Positions 1 to 7,778 of a DNA stretch of 64,000 nt are shown here, piece by piece. The DNA comes from Microtetraspora fusca (GTDB lineage Bacteria > Actinomycetota > Actinomycetes > Streptosporangiales > Streptosporangiaceae). Each line of letters opens with the position of its first letter. The first letter of the stretch is position 1. Both the position numbers and the translations under genes were made by a program. The stretch is taken from the NCBI RefSeq assembly GCF_001570365.1, contig NZ_BBYK01000053.1, positions 115,946 to 179,945 on the forward strand, written 5' to 3'. The notes under the pieces are model-generated. The model saw only the letters and a list, made by a program, of their open reading frames with translations. It searched no databases and was not told the DNA's origin.

Positions 1-391
1 GGATCCGGGCGACCTGCCGAAGGTAGTCGAACCGTTCGACGCCAGGAGTGATCACGATCAGCGCGTCGGCCGTGCTGTTCAGGTCGGCGCGGAAGGCGTG
101 GTCGCAGCACGGCGGGACCACCAGGAAGTCGCCGGAACCAGCGGTGATGATCTCCGAACCCACGAGCACTTCGAGCGCTCCGTCGATGATGAAGAACAGT
201 TCGGATGAGTGGTTGTGCCGATGTGCCACCGCACCATCGGCGCCGCGGGCGAGTTGGATGCGGTGGGCGCTGAGCGCACCGTTGCTGGCACTGGCGTCAG
301 CCAGTAGGTAGTGACCGATCTCAGGCAGGTGCTCGGCATCGCCGGCGCGGACGACAACCGGGTCGTGCGGGTTCGCCGCAAGAACAGACAT
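1..391 (-). CDS. Cupin-domain protein (3' end beyond window)
   Basis: Reading from an ATG at 389-391, the frame stays open to the window edge (130 codons) and gives a small beta-barrel cupin. Cupin motif 1 is recognisable (HRHNHSSELFFIIDGALEV, a histidine cluster followed by the glutamate). A second half follows with a glycine-rich turn (ITAGSGDFLVVPP) and a late histidine. The start has a good ribosome site (GAAGGA, about 7 nt upstream). Function beyond a metal-binding or sensor cupin cannot be told. It is divergent from the ribbon-helix-helix gene at 450, with repeated operator-like octamers in the 58-bp gap, so that regulator probably controls both genes. Confidence 0.75.
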   Translation of the reverse strand, partial: MSVLAANPHDPVVVRAGDAEHLPEIGHYLLADASASNGALSAHRIQLARGADGAVAHRHNHSSELFFIIDGALEVLVGSEIITAGSGDFLVVPPCCDHAFRADLNSTADALIVITPGVERFDYLRQVARI

Positions 392-417
392 GCGTTATTC
401 CTTCTCGGGGATTAGCT

Positions 418-441
418 TGCTAGATTGCTAGCATGCTAGCA
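418..441. promoter_or_regulatory. Three tandem 8-bp repeats, likely RHH operator
   Basis: Three consecutive octamers TGCTAGAT, TGCTAGCA and TGCTAGCA occupy 418-441. The last two form a perfect 16-bp palindrome (426-441). They lie between the divergent cupin gene and the RHH regulator gene. Tandem short repeats at 8-bp spacing are the usual arrangement for cooperative ribbon-helix-helix dimers, so this is probably the autoregulatory operator (inference). Confidence 0.65.
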
Positions 442-449
442 TCACCCTC

Positions 450-629
450 ATGGGTGATGCGGAAGTCAAGCAGTTCAACGTGTACCTGCCGGTAGGGCTG
501 ATCAGGCAGGTCAAGCATCACGCGATCGAGACGGGCATGTCTTTGTCGGCGTTGGTCGCCGACGCGTTGCGCGCCTACCTCGACGACGCCCAGGGGCAAC
601 GACAGCAATCATCCGGAAAGGAGTCGTGA
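450..629 (+). CDS. Ribbon-helix-helix (CopG/Arc-type) regulator
   Basis: This is a 59-residue protein. The short beta strand [12 protein letters not shown] is followed by two helices, with the turn [16 protein letters not shown], as in CopG/MetJ/Arc regulators; the rest is a short polar tail. Such proteins bind DNA as dimers through the N-terminal strand. No convincing ribosome site precedes the ATG, and the repeat operator ends 8 nt before it, so the mRNA may be nearly leaderless. The stop codon is directly followed by the VOC gene at 631 (1-nt gap), so the two are co-transcribed. It could instead be an antitoxin, but no toxin-like partner is visible. Confidence 0.8.
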   Translation: MGDAEVKQFNVYLPVGLIRQVKHHAIETGMSLSALVADALRAYLDDAQGQRQQSSGKES

Positions 630-630
630 C

Positions 631-975
631 ATGGCGACCGAGGGGTTCGAGGCGGTGTTCCTGGAGACCCACAACTGGGGGAAGACCGCGAAGTTCTTCC
701 AGGCACTGGGTTTTGAGCTGGAGATCGCCACCGGCGATGGTTCCGGTGTGTTCCGCAACGGCGAGGGGCCTTATCTCGTTGTTGCCGAGATCCCCGAGGA
801 TCGAGCGCCCGGGGTGCAGCTCGCGCTGAAGGTGGCCGACGCGGACCAGTTCCGTCCCGACCCGGCCGTCGAGGTGGTCACCCCGTTCGGGGACACCCAC
901 TACGGGACCCGGGAGATGACCGTCCGTGATCCCGACGGGCGGCTGTGGAGCCTGCAGGCCCCCACCAAGAGCTGA
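631..975 (+). CDS. VOC-superfamily (glyoxalase/bleomycin-resistance-like) protein
   Basis: A 114-residue single-module VOC protein. The N-terminal motif FLETHNWGKTAKFFQALGF and the C-terminal MTVRDPDGRLWSLQAP match the paired beta-alpha-beta-beta-beta units. These proteins are metal-dependent lyases/isomerases or drug-sequestering proteins; the substrate cannot be read here. It starts 1 nt after the RHH gene, with a strong ribosome site (GGAAAGGAG) inside that gene's end, so it is translationally linked to the regulator. The DHA2 exporter follows on the same strand after 194 nt, which fits a resistance role but does not prove it. Confidence 0.8.
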   Translation: MATEGFEAVFLETHNWGKTAKFFQALGFELEIATGDGSGVFRNGEGPYLVVAEIPEDRAPGVQLALKVADADQFRPDPAVEVVTPFGDTHYGTREMTVRDPDGRLWSLQAPTKS

Positions 976-1169
976 CACGTGCCTGTGGTCCGAGTGGACT
1001 GATCCGCCTCGGCCGACCGGGTGCCTGCGTGCGTACGAGCGCGCGGAGCCGTACTGCACGCGGGCGCCGGTCGAGGACATGAGGGCAGCAGGACGTGTCG
1101 ATCCCCGCTCGATGGCGCCGCTTTCGACGCCCGGGTCCGGCGATTCGAGAAGCACACGGAGAGATACGA

Positions 1170-2789
1170 ATGAGCAGATGGCGCGGCAACCCTTGGGTGG
1201 TGCTGCTGACCCTCAGCCTGGGATTCTTCATGACGCTGCTGGACATCACGGTCGTCAATGTTGCGATCCCCAGCATGATCGACAAGCTGCACGCGTCGCT
1301 CGACGAGATGTTGTGGGTGATCAATGTCTACGTCCTCGTTCTCGCCGCGCTGCTGATCACTTCCGGGCGGCTGGGCGATGTGCGCGGGCCACGCACCATG
1401 TTCGTCGGGGGCGTCGCGCTGTTCACGGTGGCGTCCGTGCTCTGCGGCCTTTCGCAGGATCCGGCCCAGCTCATCATCGCCCGCGTTGTGCAGGGGCTGG
1501 GCGCCGCGGCGCTGGTGCCGCAGACGATGACGATCATCATCGGCACGTTCCCGGCCGAGCGCCGGGGTGCGGCGCTCGGTGTCTGGGGCGCGGTCGCGGG
1601 CGTGGCCACGATCGCCGGGCCCACACTCGGCGGGTTTCTCGTCAGCACGATCGACTGGCGCTGGATCTTTTTCGTGAACGTCCCGATCGGCGCGGTCGTG
1701 CTCGCAATGGCCGTCATGCTCGTGCCTGACATCCGGCACGATGTCCGCCGCAAACTGGACATGCCGGGCGTCGTGCTCGCCACGGCGACGCTGTTCTGTC
1801 TGACCTTCGCGCTCACCGAGGGCGAGCGGTACGACTGGAGCGCCGGAATCTGGGCGTTGCTGGGCGGGGCCGCGCTGTTGCTGGTGGTGTTCCTGATCTA
1901 CCAGCGCAGCCGTCAGGGCGACGAACCGCTGCTGCCCTTCGTGCTCTTCCGCGACCGCGGCTACGCGGTCATGAGTTTCGTGTCCGCGACCGTCCAGGTT
2001 GGCATGATCGGCCTGTTCCTGCCGGTGATGATCTATCTGCAGTCGGTGTTGAACTTCAGCGCGTTCAAGGCCGGTCTGGTGATGGCGCCGGCGATGGTGG
2101 TATCGGCGCTCCTGTCGCCGGTCGCGGGCCGGATGTCGGATCGGATCGGCGGCACGTACATCCTGATGGCCGGCCTGACCCTGTTCGCGGTCGGCATGGC
2201 CTGGCTCACCTTGGTCACCGATGTCGGCCGCGCGTGGTGGGAGTTCCAGCCCGCCCTGATCGTGGCCGGGTTCGGCATCGGCTGTGTGTTCGGCCCGATG
2301 GTCACGGTCGCGCTGCGCAACGTGGAGCCCAGGCTGGCCGGGGCCGCTTCCGGCGTGCTGAACACGATCCGGCAGATCGGCACGATCTGCGGCAGCGCCG
2401 CGGTCGGCGCGGTGCTACAGAACCGCCTCGCCGCCTCACTCCACACCGAGGCGGCCAAGCAGGCAGCCGACCTTCCGGCGAGCGTCCGCGACCAGTTCCT
2501 GGCCGGCTTCACCAATGCCGCGAAGGGCGGCCTGGAAGTCGGCGCCGGGCAGACCGGCGCGGCGCCGAAGCCGCCGCCGGGAACGCCGACGAGCCTCATC
2601 CAGCACATTCACCAGACGGCGGAGTCGGTGTTCGAGCACGGGTTCGTCCACGCGATGCGGCCGACCCTGGCACTGCCCATCGCCGTGATCGCGGTCGGCG
2701 CCGTCTCGTGCGTCCTGGTGCGACGACGCCGACCAGCCGACCACCAGCCCAGCGTTCCAGGCGCCGTCGACATCGGCACATCTGCTTAG
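1170..2789 (+). CDS. MFS transporter, DHA2 (EmrB/QacA, 14-TM) family
   Basis: A 539-residue polytopic membrane protein. The signature LLDITVVNVAIPSM in helix 1, the loop motif GRLGDVRGPR after helix 2 and the antiporter motif C region (GPTLGGFLV) place it in the 14-helix proton-driven drug exporters. The chosen ATG has GGAGAG 6 nt upstream; an in-frame codon 75 nt earlier lacks one and would add an arginine-rich tail. A hydrophilic, glycine/proline-rich segment (about residues 440-490) lies before the last helix, longer than usual for the family. It is probably the effector of the RHH/VOC module. Substrate unknown. Confidence 0.88.
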   Translation: MSRWRGNPWVVLLTLSLGFFMTLLDITVVNVAIPSMIDKLHASLDEMLWVINVYVLVLAALLITSGRLGDVRGPRTMFVGGVALFTVASVLCGLSQDPAQLIIARVVQGLGAAALVPQTMTIIIGTFPAERRGAALGVWGAVAGVATIAGPTLGGFLVSTIDWRWIFFVNVPIGAVVLAMAVMLVPDIRHDVRRKLDMPGVVLATATLFCLTFALTEGERYDWSAGIWALLGGAALLLVVFLIYQRSRQGDEPLLPFVLFRDRGYAVMSFVSATVQVGMIGLFLPVMIYLQSVLNFSAFKAGLVMAPAMVVSALLSPVAGRMSDRIGGTYILMAGLTLFAVGMAWLTLVTDVGRAWWEFQPALIVAGFGIGCVFGPMVTVALRNVEPRLAGAASGVLNTIRQIGTICGSAAVGAVLQNRLAASLHTEAAKQAADLPASVRDQFLAGFTNAAKGGLEVGAGQTGAAPKPPPGTPTSLIQHIHQTAESVFEHGFVHAMRPTLALPIAVIAVGAVSCVLVRRRRPADHQPSVPGAVDIGTSA

Positions 2790-2966
2790 CCGCCACGATG
2801 GCCGATCTGGTCGACACGACCGTCTCCCGCCACCCGTCCGGGACCACCCCGTTGATCGGCGTTGATCTTCGAGATCAGGCCGATCAGCGAATCCACCGGC
2901 GCGTCGATGATCTCCGCAGTCCGGCACCAGGCCGGGACGGTGACGACGGGCCGCCGGCGACGGGAG

Positions 2967-3638
2967 TCATCTCCTCGGAGGTGTGCCCTCCCTGCTGACC
3001 AGGCCGGACTGGTAGGCGAAGACGACGAGCTGGGCGCGGTCGCGAGCGTGCAGTTTGGTCATGGCGCGGCTGATGTGGGTCTTGGCCGTGGCCGGGCTGA
3101 TCACCAGATGGGCGGCGATCTCGTCGTTGGACATCCCGTGCGCGGCCAGCGCGGTCACCTCGCGCTCGCGCTCGGTGAGCTGGCTCGCCCCTGATGGGGC
3201 CGGTTGTGGACGGCGAGCGACGAACTCGGCGATGAGGCGGCGGGTGATCACCGGCGACAGCAGCGCCTCCCCGCGGGCGGCCACTCGGATCCCGTGCAGG
3301 AGGTCGGCCGGCTCGGTGTCCTTGACCATGAACCCGGTGGCGCCGGCGCGCAGCGCCTCGTAGACGTACTCGTCCATCCCGTAGTTGGTAAGGATGATCA
3401 CGTGGACGCCGGACAGGCTGGGGTCGGCGGCGATCCGCCCGGTCGTCTCGATGCCGTTCATGCCCGGCATCTGCACGTCGACGAGGGCGACGTCGGGCAC
3501 CAGCTCGCGGATCAGGGCCAGTCCCGACGCTCCGTCCGCGGCCTCGCCGACCACCTCGAAGCCGTCTTCGGCCTCCAGCAGCGCGCGGAAGCCGGCGCGG
3601 ATGAGGGGCTGGTCGTCGACCAGGAGGATGCGGATCAC
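2967..3638 (-). CDS. NarL/FixJ-family response regulator
   Basis: A 223-residue two-domain regulator. The receiver domain starts IRILLVDDQPLIRAGF; the phosphoacceptor Asp lies in DVALVDVQMPGMNG (about residue 54) and the conserved Lys in FMVKD. A LuxR-type helix-turn-helix covers about 155-215 (LTEREREVTALAAHGMSNDE). The GTG start overlaps the kinase stop (GTGA), so translation is coupled to the kinase at 3635. Likely targets are the divergent membrane protein/multicopper oxidase operon at 5039 and its own promoter; this is inference from position only. Confidence 0.9.
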   Translation of the reverse strand: MIRILLVDDQPLIRAGFRALLEAEDGFEVVGEAADGASGLALIRELVPDVALVDVQMPGMNGIETTGRIAADPSLSGVHVIILTNYGMDEYVYEALRAGATGFMVKDTEPADLLHGIRVAARGEALLSPVITRRLIAEFVARRPQPAPSGASQLTEREREVTALAAHGMSNDEIAAHLVISPATAKTHISRAMTKLHARDRAQLVVFAYQSGLVSREGTPPRR

Positions 3639-4807
3639 GAGAGGTCCTCGGTGGGGAGTTCGGCGCGGACGGTGAACCCGCCGTGCGGGCGAGGGTGGGC
3701 GTGCAGGCGGCCGCCGAGCGCGGTGACGCGCTCGCGCATGCCGGTCAGGCCGTTGCCGGGGGTGGGCGGATCGGACGGTGAGGCCACGCCGTCGTCGTCG
3801 ATCTGGACCGTCAGCTCCCGCGTGCCGTAGGCGAGGGTCACCGTGGCGGTGGCGGGGCCGGCGTGACGGGAGGCGTTGGTCAGCGCCTCCTGGATGATGC
3901 GGTAGGCGGCGCGCTCCACGTGGGCGGGCAGCGCGCGGGCGGAGCCGGTGACCGTCACCGTCGTGGGCAGCCCCGCCGCGCCGACCCGGGCGACCAGGTC
4001 GTCCACGCGCTCCAGGCCGTTGCCCGCCGGATCGTCGGAGTCGCGCAACACCTCCAGGGTGGCACGCAGCTCCCGCATGGCATCGGCGCCGGCCTCCTGG
4101 ATGGCCAGCAGCGCTCCGGGCACCTCCTCGCCGCGTTTGCGCGCGAGGTGGACGGCCACACCGGCCTGCACCTTGATGACCGAGATGCTGTGGGTGAGCG
4201 AGTCGTGCAGCTCGCGGGCGATGCGCAGCCGTTCCTCCCCGGCACGGCGCAGCGCGGTCTCCTCCCGGGTGCGCTCGGCCTCGGCGGCCCGCTGTTCGGC
4301 CTGCTCCAGATATGCCTGCCGGTGCCGGCTCACCGTCCCGCCGACGCCGGCGGCCACGAACCAGCCCAGCAACAGGATCGTCCGTTCCACAAGTTCCTTG
4401 GGCGGCTGCGCCGCGTCGGCGGTCAGCGAGGCCGCCAGCGAACCGGCGAGGAACACGAGGCCGCCGATCGCGGCGGCGTTCCGGTGCCCGTACCTGACGG
4501 CGGTGTAGACGGCGATCATGACGGGGAAGGCGGCCGGCGGAGCGGGGTCGGCGCCGACCGCGTAGGCGAGCATGCATGCCGTGGTGACGAGCAGCACCAT
4601 GGTCGGCGCCTGACGGCGTACGGCGAGCGCGAGACATCCGACGGCGATGGCCGCGTAACTCGACGGGCCGAGTCCGGGCACCGTCGCGGCGCCGGCGCTG
4701 AGCAGGACCGCAAGGATCAGCCCGAGAACGGCGTCGGGCACGGTCGCGTGCCTTCTCAGATCAAACCGCACCCCAGCACCATACGGGCGAACCGGAAATC
4801 TCCTCAT
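3635..4807 (-). CDS. Sensor histidine kinase, HisKA_3 (NarX/DesK-like)
   Basis: Up to 390 residues. Four or five N-terminal membrane helices (about 25-150) are followed by a coiled stretch and the HisKA_3 box RLRIARELHDSLTHSISVI, with the phosphorylated His. The ATPase domain has an N-box (IIQEALTNASRHAG) and G-box (GNGLTGMRERVTALGG). There is no extracellular sensor domain, so it probably senses the membrane or a membrane partner. The start is uncertain: the ATG at 4807 has no clear ribosome site, and an in-frame GTG 36 nt downstream is also plausible. It forms an operon with the response regulator. Confidence 0.88.
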   Translation of the reverse strand: MRRFPVRPYGAGVRFDLRRHATVPDAVLGLILAVLLSAGAATVPGLGPSSYAAIAVGCLALAVRRQAPTMVLLVTTACMLAYAVGADPAPPAAFPVMIAVYTAVRYGHRNAAAIGGLVFLAGSLAASLTADAAQPPKELVERTILLLGWFVAAGVGGTVSRHRQAYLEQAEQRAAEAERTREETALRRAGEERLRIARELHDSLTHSISVIKVQAGVAVHLARKRGEEVPGALLAIQEAGADAMRELRATLEVLRDSDDPAGNGLERVDDLVARVGAAGLPTTVTVTGSARALPAHVERAAYRIIQEALTNASRHAGPATATVTLAYGTRELTVQIDDDGVASPSDPPTPGNGLTGMRERVTALGGRLHAHPRPHGGFTVRAELPTEDLS

Positions 4808-5038
4808 CCATGCGGTGCCGTATCTCCGAGGTACTCCCCACGGCGTATATACGGCGGGATCGTTGGTCCCGGTGCGGTAGGGCAGATCACTCCCGGCGTG
4901 GGACGCCCCCGAGCGGCGGCCGGACGACGATTCCGGTCATGGGAACCCCAGTCAGGACACCCCGCGCACCCCGACCGCTTTCGTGCTGATCGTCACGATC
5001 GTCAGCGTCGCCAACCCCTCGCCCCGCTAAGGAAGACC

Positions 5039-5386
5039 ATGTTCTTGCGTATCGCCCTCGCCGCGCAGACCGTCGCCCTGCTGCTCCAGGCCGTCACCGC
5101 CGGGCTGCTGCTGTCCTCACCTGGCGGCCGGACGGCGCACAGCGCCACGGCCATCGCCGTGGCGGTCACCGTGCTGCTGCACCTGGTCGCCGCGCTGCTG
5201 ACGCGGCAGCGCGGCCTCATCCTGTCCGCCGTCGCCATGCTGGTGATGACGCTGGCCCAGATGGCGCTGGGCATCGCCCACATGAAGGCCCTGCACGTCC
5301 CGCTCGGCGTGCTGATGTTCGGAGCGAGCCTGCTCCGGTTCAGCCGGGCCTGGCCCGCCGGTCGCGCCACGACGGCGTCGGCATGA
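5039..5386 (+). CDS. Small four-helix membrane protein
   Basis: A 115-residue protein made almost entirely of four hydrophobic segments (about 2-22, 32-52, 58-80 and 84-102), with a cationic, small-residue C-terminus. GGAAG precedes the ATG by 5 nt. Its TGA overlaps the ATG of the multicopper oxidase (ATGA), so the two are translationally coupled and probably act together. It could anchor or supply the oxidase, but I do not recognise a named family. It is divergent from the histidine kinase operon across about 230 bp containing a 10-bp palindrome (CGTATATACG near 4845). Confidence 0.7.
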   Translation: MFLRIALAAQTVALLLQAVTAGLLLSSPGGRTAHSATAIAVAVTVLLHLVAALLTRQRGLILSAVAMLVMTLAQMALGIAHMKALHVPLGVLMFGASLLRFSRAWPAGRATTASA

Positions 5387-6843
5387 CGGTGACCAGACGG
5401 CAGGCGCTGCGGCTGTTCGGCGTGACCGCGGCGCTGAGCGTCTCGGGCTGCTCGCTGCTGGGCCGTACCCCGCTGCCCCGGCTCCTGGCGAGCAGCGCGC
5501 CGCTGCCCACGCCGTACACAGTGCCGCTCCCGCTGCCCGCGGTGGCGAAGCCGTACCGGACGGACGCCACCGCCGATTATTACGAGCTCGTCCAGCGGAC
5601 GGCGGAGGTGGAGATCCTGCCCGGCCTGCGCACCCCGATCTGGGGGTACGACGGGCAGTTCCCCGGCCCCACCATCCGGGCACGCAGCGGCCGCCGGACC
5701 GTCGTACGCGTCGCCAACAAACTGGGCGCGCCGACCGTGACCCATCTGCACGGCGGCCACACCCCGCCGGAATCCGATGGTTATCCGACCGACCTGGTCC
5801 AGCCGGGCGCGCACCGCGACTACGTCTTCCCCTTGGAGCAGCGGGCGGCCACGCTGTGGTACCACGATCACCGCATGGACTACACGGGGCCGCAGGTATG
5901 GCGCGGGCTGGCCGGGTTCTTCCTCGTCGTCGACGACGAGGAGAAGGCGCTGCCGCTCCCGTCAGGCGAGCGGGACGTGCCGCTGATGATCTGCGACCGC
6001 TCCTTCGGCCCTGACGGCACCATGCCGTACCCGGTGCGGAACGACGGGCCCGGTGCCGGGGAGGCGTTCATGGGCGGCGTGCTCGGCGACGTCATCCTGG
6101 TCAACGGCGCGCCCTGGCCACAGCTCGGGGTGGACCGCGCCCGCTACCGGCTGCGGTTCCTCAACGGCTCCAACGCGCGCACGTACGAGCTGGCCCTGTC
6201 GCCTCCCGGCAAGCTGGTACGGATCGGTGGGGACGGCGGGTTGCTGGCCGAGCCCCAGACCGTCGATCGGATCCGGCTGGCGCCGGGCGAGCGCGTGGAG
6301 GCGGTGGTCGACTTCGCCGCATACCGGGTGGGCGACCACGTCGAGCTGCGCAACCTCGCGGGTGAAGGGGCCCAGGCCCGCGTGATGCGCTTCACCGTCG
6401 AGCGCGACGCCCAGGACGACTCGGCCGTCCCGGCGACGCTGTCGCGCGTCGAGCGCCTCGACCCGGACCGGGCCGTGGTGACCCGGGACTTCGAGTTCAC
6501 CAGTGGCAACATGCACGGTCACACCGGCTGGATGATCAACGGCAAGCCCTTCGACGCCCGTCGCGTCGATGCCCGGCCGAAGCTCGGCGACATCGAGATC
6601 TGGCGGCTGACCAGCGACGTCGCCCACCCCGTGCACCTGCACCTGGCGCCCTTCCAGGTGCTGTCGGTCGGCGGCGAACGCCCGAGCGGACCGCCCGAAT
6701 GGAAGGACACCGTCGAGTTGCGGGAGGCGCAGACCGTCGAGATCATCACCCGCTTCACCGGCTACCGGGGCCGGTACGTCCTGCACTGCCACAACCTCGA
6801 ACACGAGGACATGGCCATGATGAGCACCTTCGAGGTCGTCTGA
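5383..6843 (+). CDS. Multicopper oxidase, Tat-exported lipoprotein
   Basis: A 486-residue three-cupredoxin oxidase. All four copper-ligand segments are present: HLHGGHTPP, WYHDHRMD, HPVHLHLAPF and HCHNLEHEDMAM, so the type 1 and trinuclear centres look intact. The N-terminus TRRQALRLFG carries twin arginines and runs into a lipobox (SVSGCS), suggesting folded export by Tat and lipid anchoring. The family couples substrate oxidation to reduction of O2 to water (cuprous, phenolic or bilirubin-oxidase-like). It overlaps the small membrane protein gene by 4 nt and the broken SnoaL gene by 1 nt. Substrate undetermined. Confidence 0.92.
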   Translation: MTVTRRQALRLFGVTAALSVSGCSLLGRTPLPRLLASSAPLPTPYTVPLPLPAVAKPYRTDATADYYELVQRTAEVEILPGLRTPIWGYDGQFPGPTIRARSGRRTVVRVANKLGAPTVTHLHGGHTPPESDGYPTDLVQPGAHRDYVFPLEQRAATLWYHDHRMDYTGPQVWRGLAGFFLVVDDEEKALPLPSGERDVPLMICDRSFGPDGTMPYPVRNDGPGAGEAFMGGVLGDVILVNGAPWPQLGVDRARYRLRFLNGSNARTYELALSPPGKLVRIGGDGGLLAEPQTVDRIRLAPGERVEAVVDFAAYRVGDHVELRNLAGEGAQARVMRFTVERDAQDDSAVPATLSRVERLDPDRAVVTRDFEFTSGNMHGHTGWMINGKPFDARRVDARPKLGDIEIWRLTSDVAHPVHLHLAPFQVLSVGGERPSGPPEWKDTVELREAQTVEIITRFTGYRGRYVLHCHNLEHEDMAMMSTFEVV

Positions 6844-7057
6844 TGCCCGGCTTCCACGCCTTCCTGACCCGCCTGCCGTACGAGCCGGCCTTCGGTCCGG
6901 AGGATCCGGCCGCGATCGTCGACCGCTACTACGCACCCGAGATCGAGTTCCGCAACGACGGGATCACCCTCGACTCGAGGTCTGCCTGTTCGCCCGGTTC
7001 GCCGCGGACGGGCGGGTCCGTCGCGTCGACTCGATCACCCGGACGGTGAACCCGTGA
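6843..7057 (+). pseudogene. Broken SnoaL/NTF2-like gene
   Basis: An ATG at 6843 shares a base with the oxidase stop. It opens a typical SnoaL-like N-terminus (residues such as DPAAIVDRYYAPEIEFRNDG). After about 45 codons the frame degenerates and stops at 7047-7049. In the next frame the sequence resumes as a typical SnoaL C-terminal strand (EVCLFARFAADGRVRRVDSI), ending in a TGA that overlaps the GTG of the next gene. Intact members are about 120-140 residues; here the middle is deleted with a frameshift. The preserved overlaps at both ends show the gene once belonged to this operon. Confidence 0.75.
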
Positions 7058-7692
7058 ACGTCACCCTCATCGGCTCCACGGGACGCACCGGGCGCCATGT
7101 CCTGGCCGAGGCGCTGCGCCGCGGCCACCGCGTCACCGCGTTCACCAGGAACGCCGCCGGCCTGCCCGAGAACGTGGAACCGCACACCGTCGTCGAGGGC
7201 GACGGCCGCGACCCCGACCGGATGCGCACCGCCGTCGCGGGCGCCGACACCGTCATCTCCATCATCAACGGCGGTGACAGCCGCGACCCGCACCGGGCGG
7301 CCCAGGCGACCCGTACCGTCGTCCAGGCCATGGCCGAGACCGGAGTACGGCGGCTGGTCGTCACCACGCCGTACCCGATCGTCGCCCGGCGGCCGTACCT
7401 GACGATGTGGCTGCTGCGCCGCCTGCTGGCCACCCAGTACGCCGACGCCCGCGACCTGGAACAGGCCGTCGCCGCCGGCGATCTCGACTGGACCGTCGTC
7501 CGGCTGACCAGGCTCACCGACCGGTCCGCCACCGGCTCCGTACAGGTCAACCGCGGCCTTCCGGCCAAACCGCGTGCGCTGACCAGGGCCGACGTGGCCA
7601 CCGCGCTCCTGGACATCGCCCAGGACCGCGGCCTGTACCGCGTGGCCGTCAACGTCTGCGGCGGGAGCGCCCGGCCACACCGCGGTTCCTGA
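7054..7692 (+). CDS. NmrA-like NAD(P)-binding reductase
   Basis: A 212-residue atypical short-chain dehydrogenase. The N-terminal dinucleotide motif GSTGRTGRHV lies on the first beta strand (residues 7-16), followed by the acidic/basic second strand and the DTVISIING segment. There is no clear YxxxK dyad, which is usual for NmrA-type proteins that act as redox sensors or quinone/flavin reductases. The GTG start overlaps the end of the broken SnoaL gene. It is the last gene of the oxidase operon; a strong hairpin follows at 7700. It is shorter than most homologues, and the C-terminal substrate lobe is reduced. Confidence 0.8.
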   Translation: MNVTLIGSTGRTGRHVLAEALRRGHRVTAFTRNAAGLPENVEPHTVVEGDGRDPDRMRTAVAGADTVISIINGGDSRDPHRAAQATRTVVQAMAETGVRRLVVTTPYPIVARRPYLTMWLLRRLLATQYADARDLEQAVAAGDLDWTVVRLTRLTDRSATGSVQVNRGLPAKPRALTRADVATALLDIAQDRGLYRVAVNVCGGSARPHRGS

Positions 7693-7699
7693 CGGCACA

Positions 7700-7725
7700 C
7701 CGGGGCGAGGTCACGCTCGCCCCGG
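7700..7725. terminator. Bidirectional hairpin between convergent genes
   Basis: Perfect 10-bp arms CCGGGGCGAG / CTCGCCCCGG surround a 6-nt loop. It sits 8 nt after the NmrA-like gene and 54 nt after the helR stop on the other strand. There is no U-tract, as is common in actinomycetes. Confidence 0.75.
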
Positions 7726-7778
7726 CTGGGGAAGGCGGCGACCACCCGGCGCCGCCGGCTCGGCGCATCCGGCCGACG

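Noticed and set aside
900..1739. Open reading frame of 279 codons on the minus strand
   Set aside because: It is the high-GC shadow of the DHA2 exporter; composition is His/Asp/Arg-rich without any fold signature and there is no ribosome site.
4839..4856. Palindrome CGTATATACG as two-component operator
   Set aside because: It is only 10 bp, occurs once, and no second copy or known motif supports it; noted only with the neighbouring gene.
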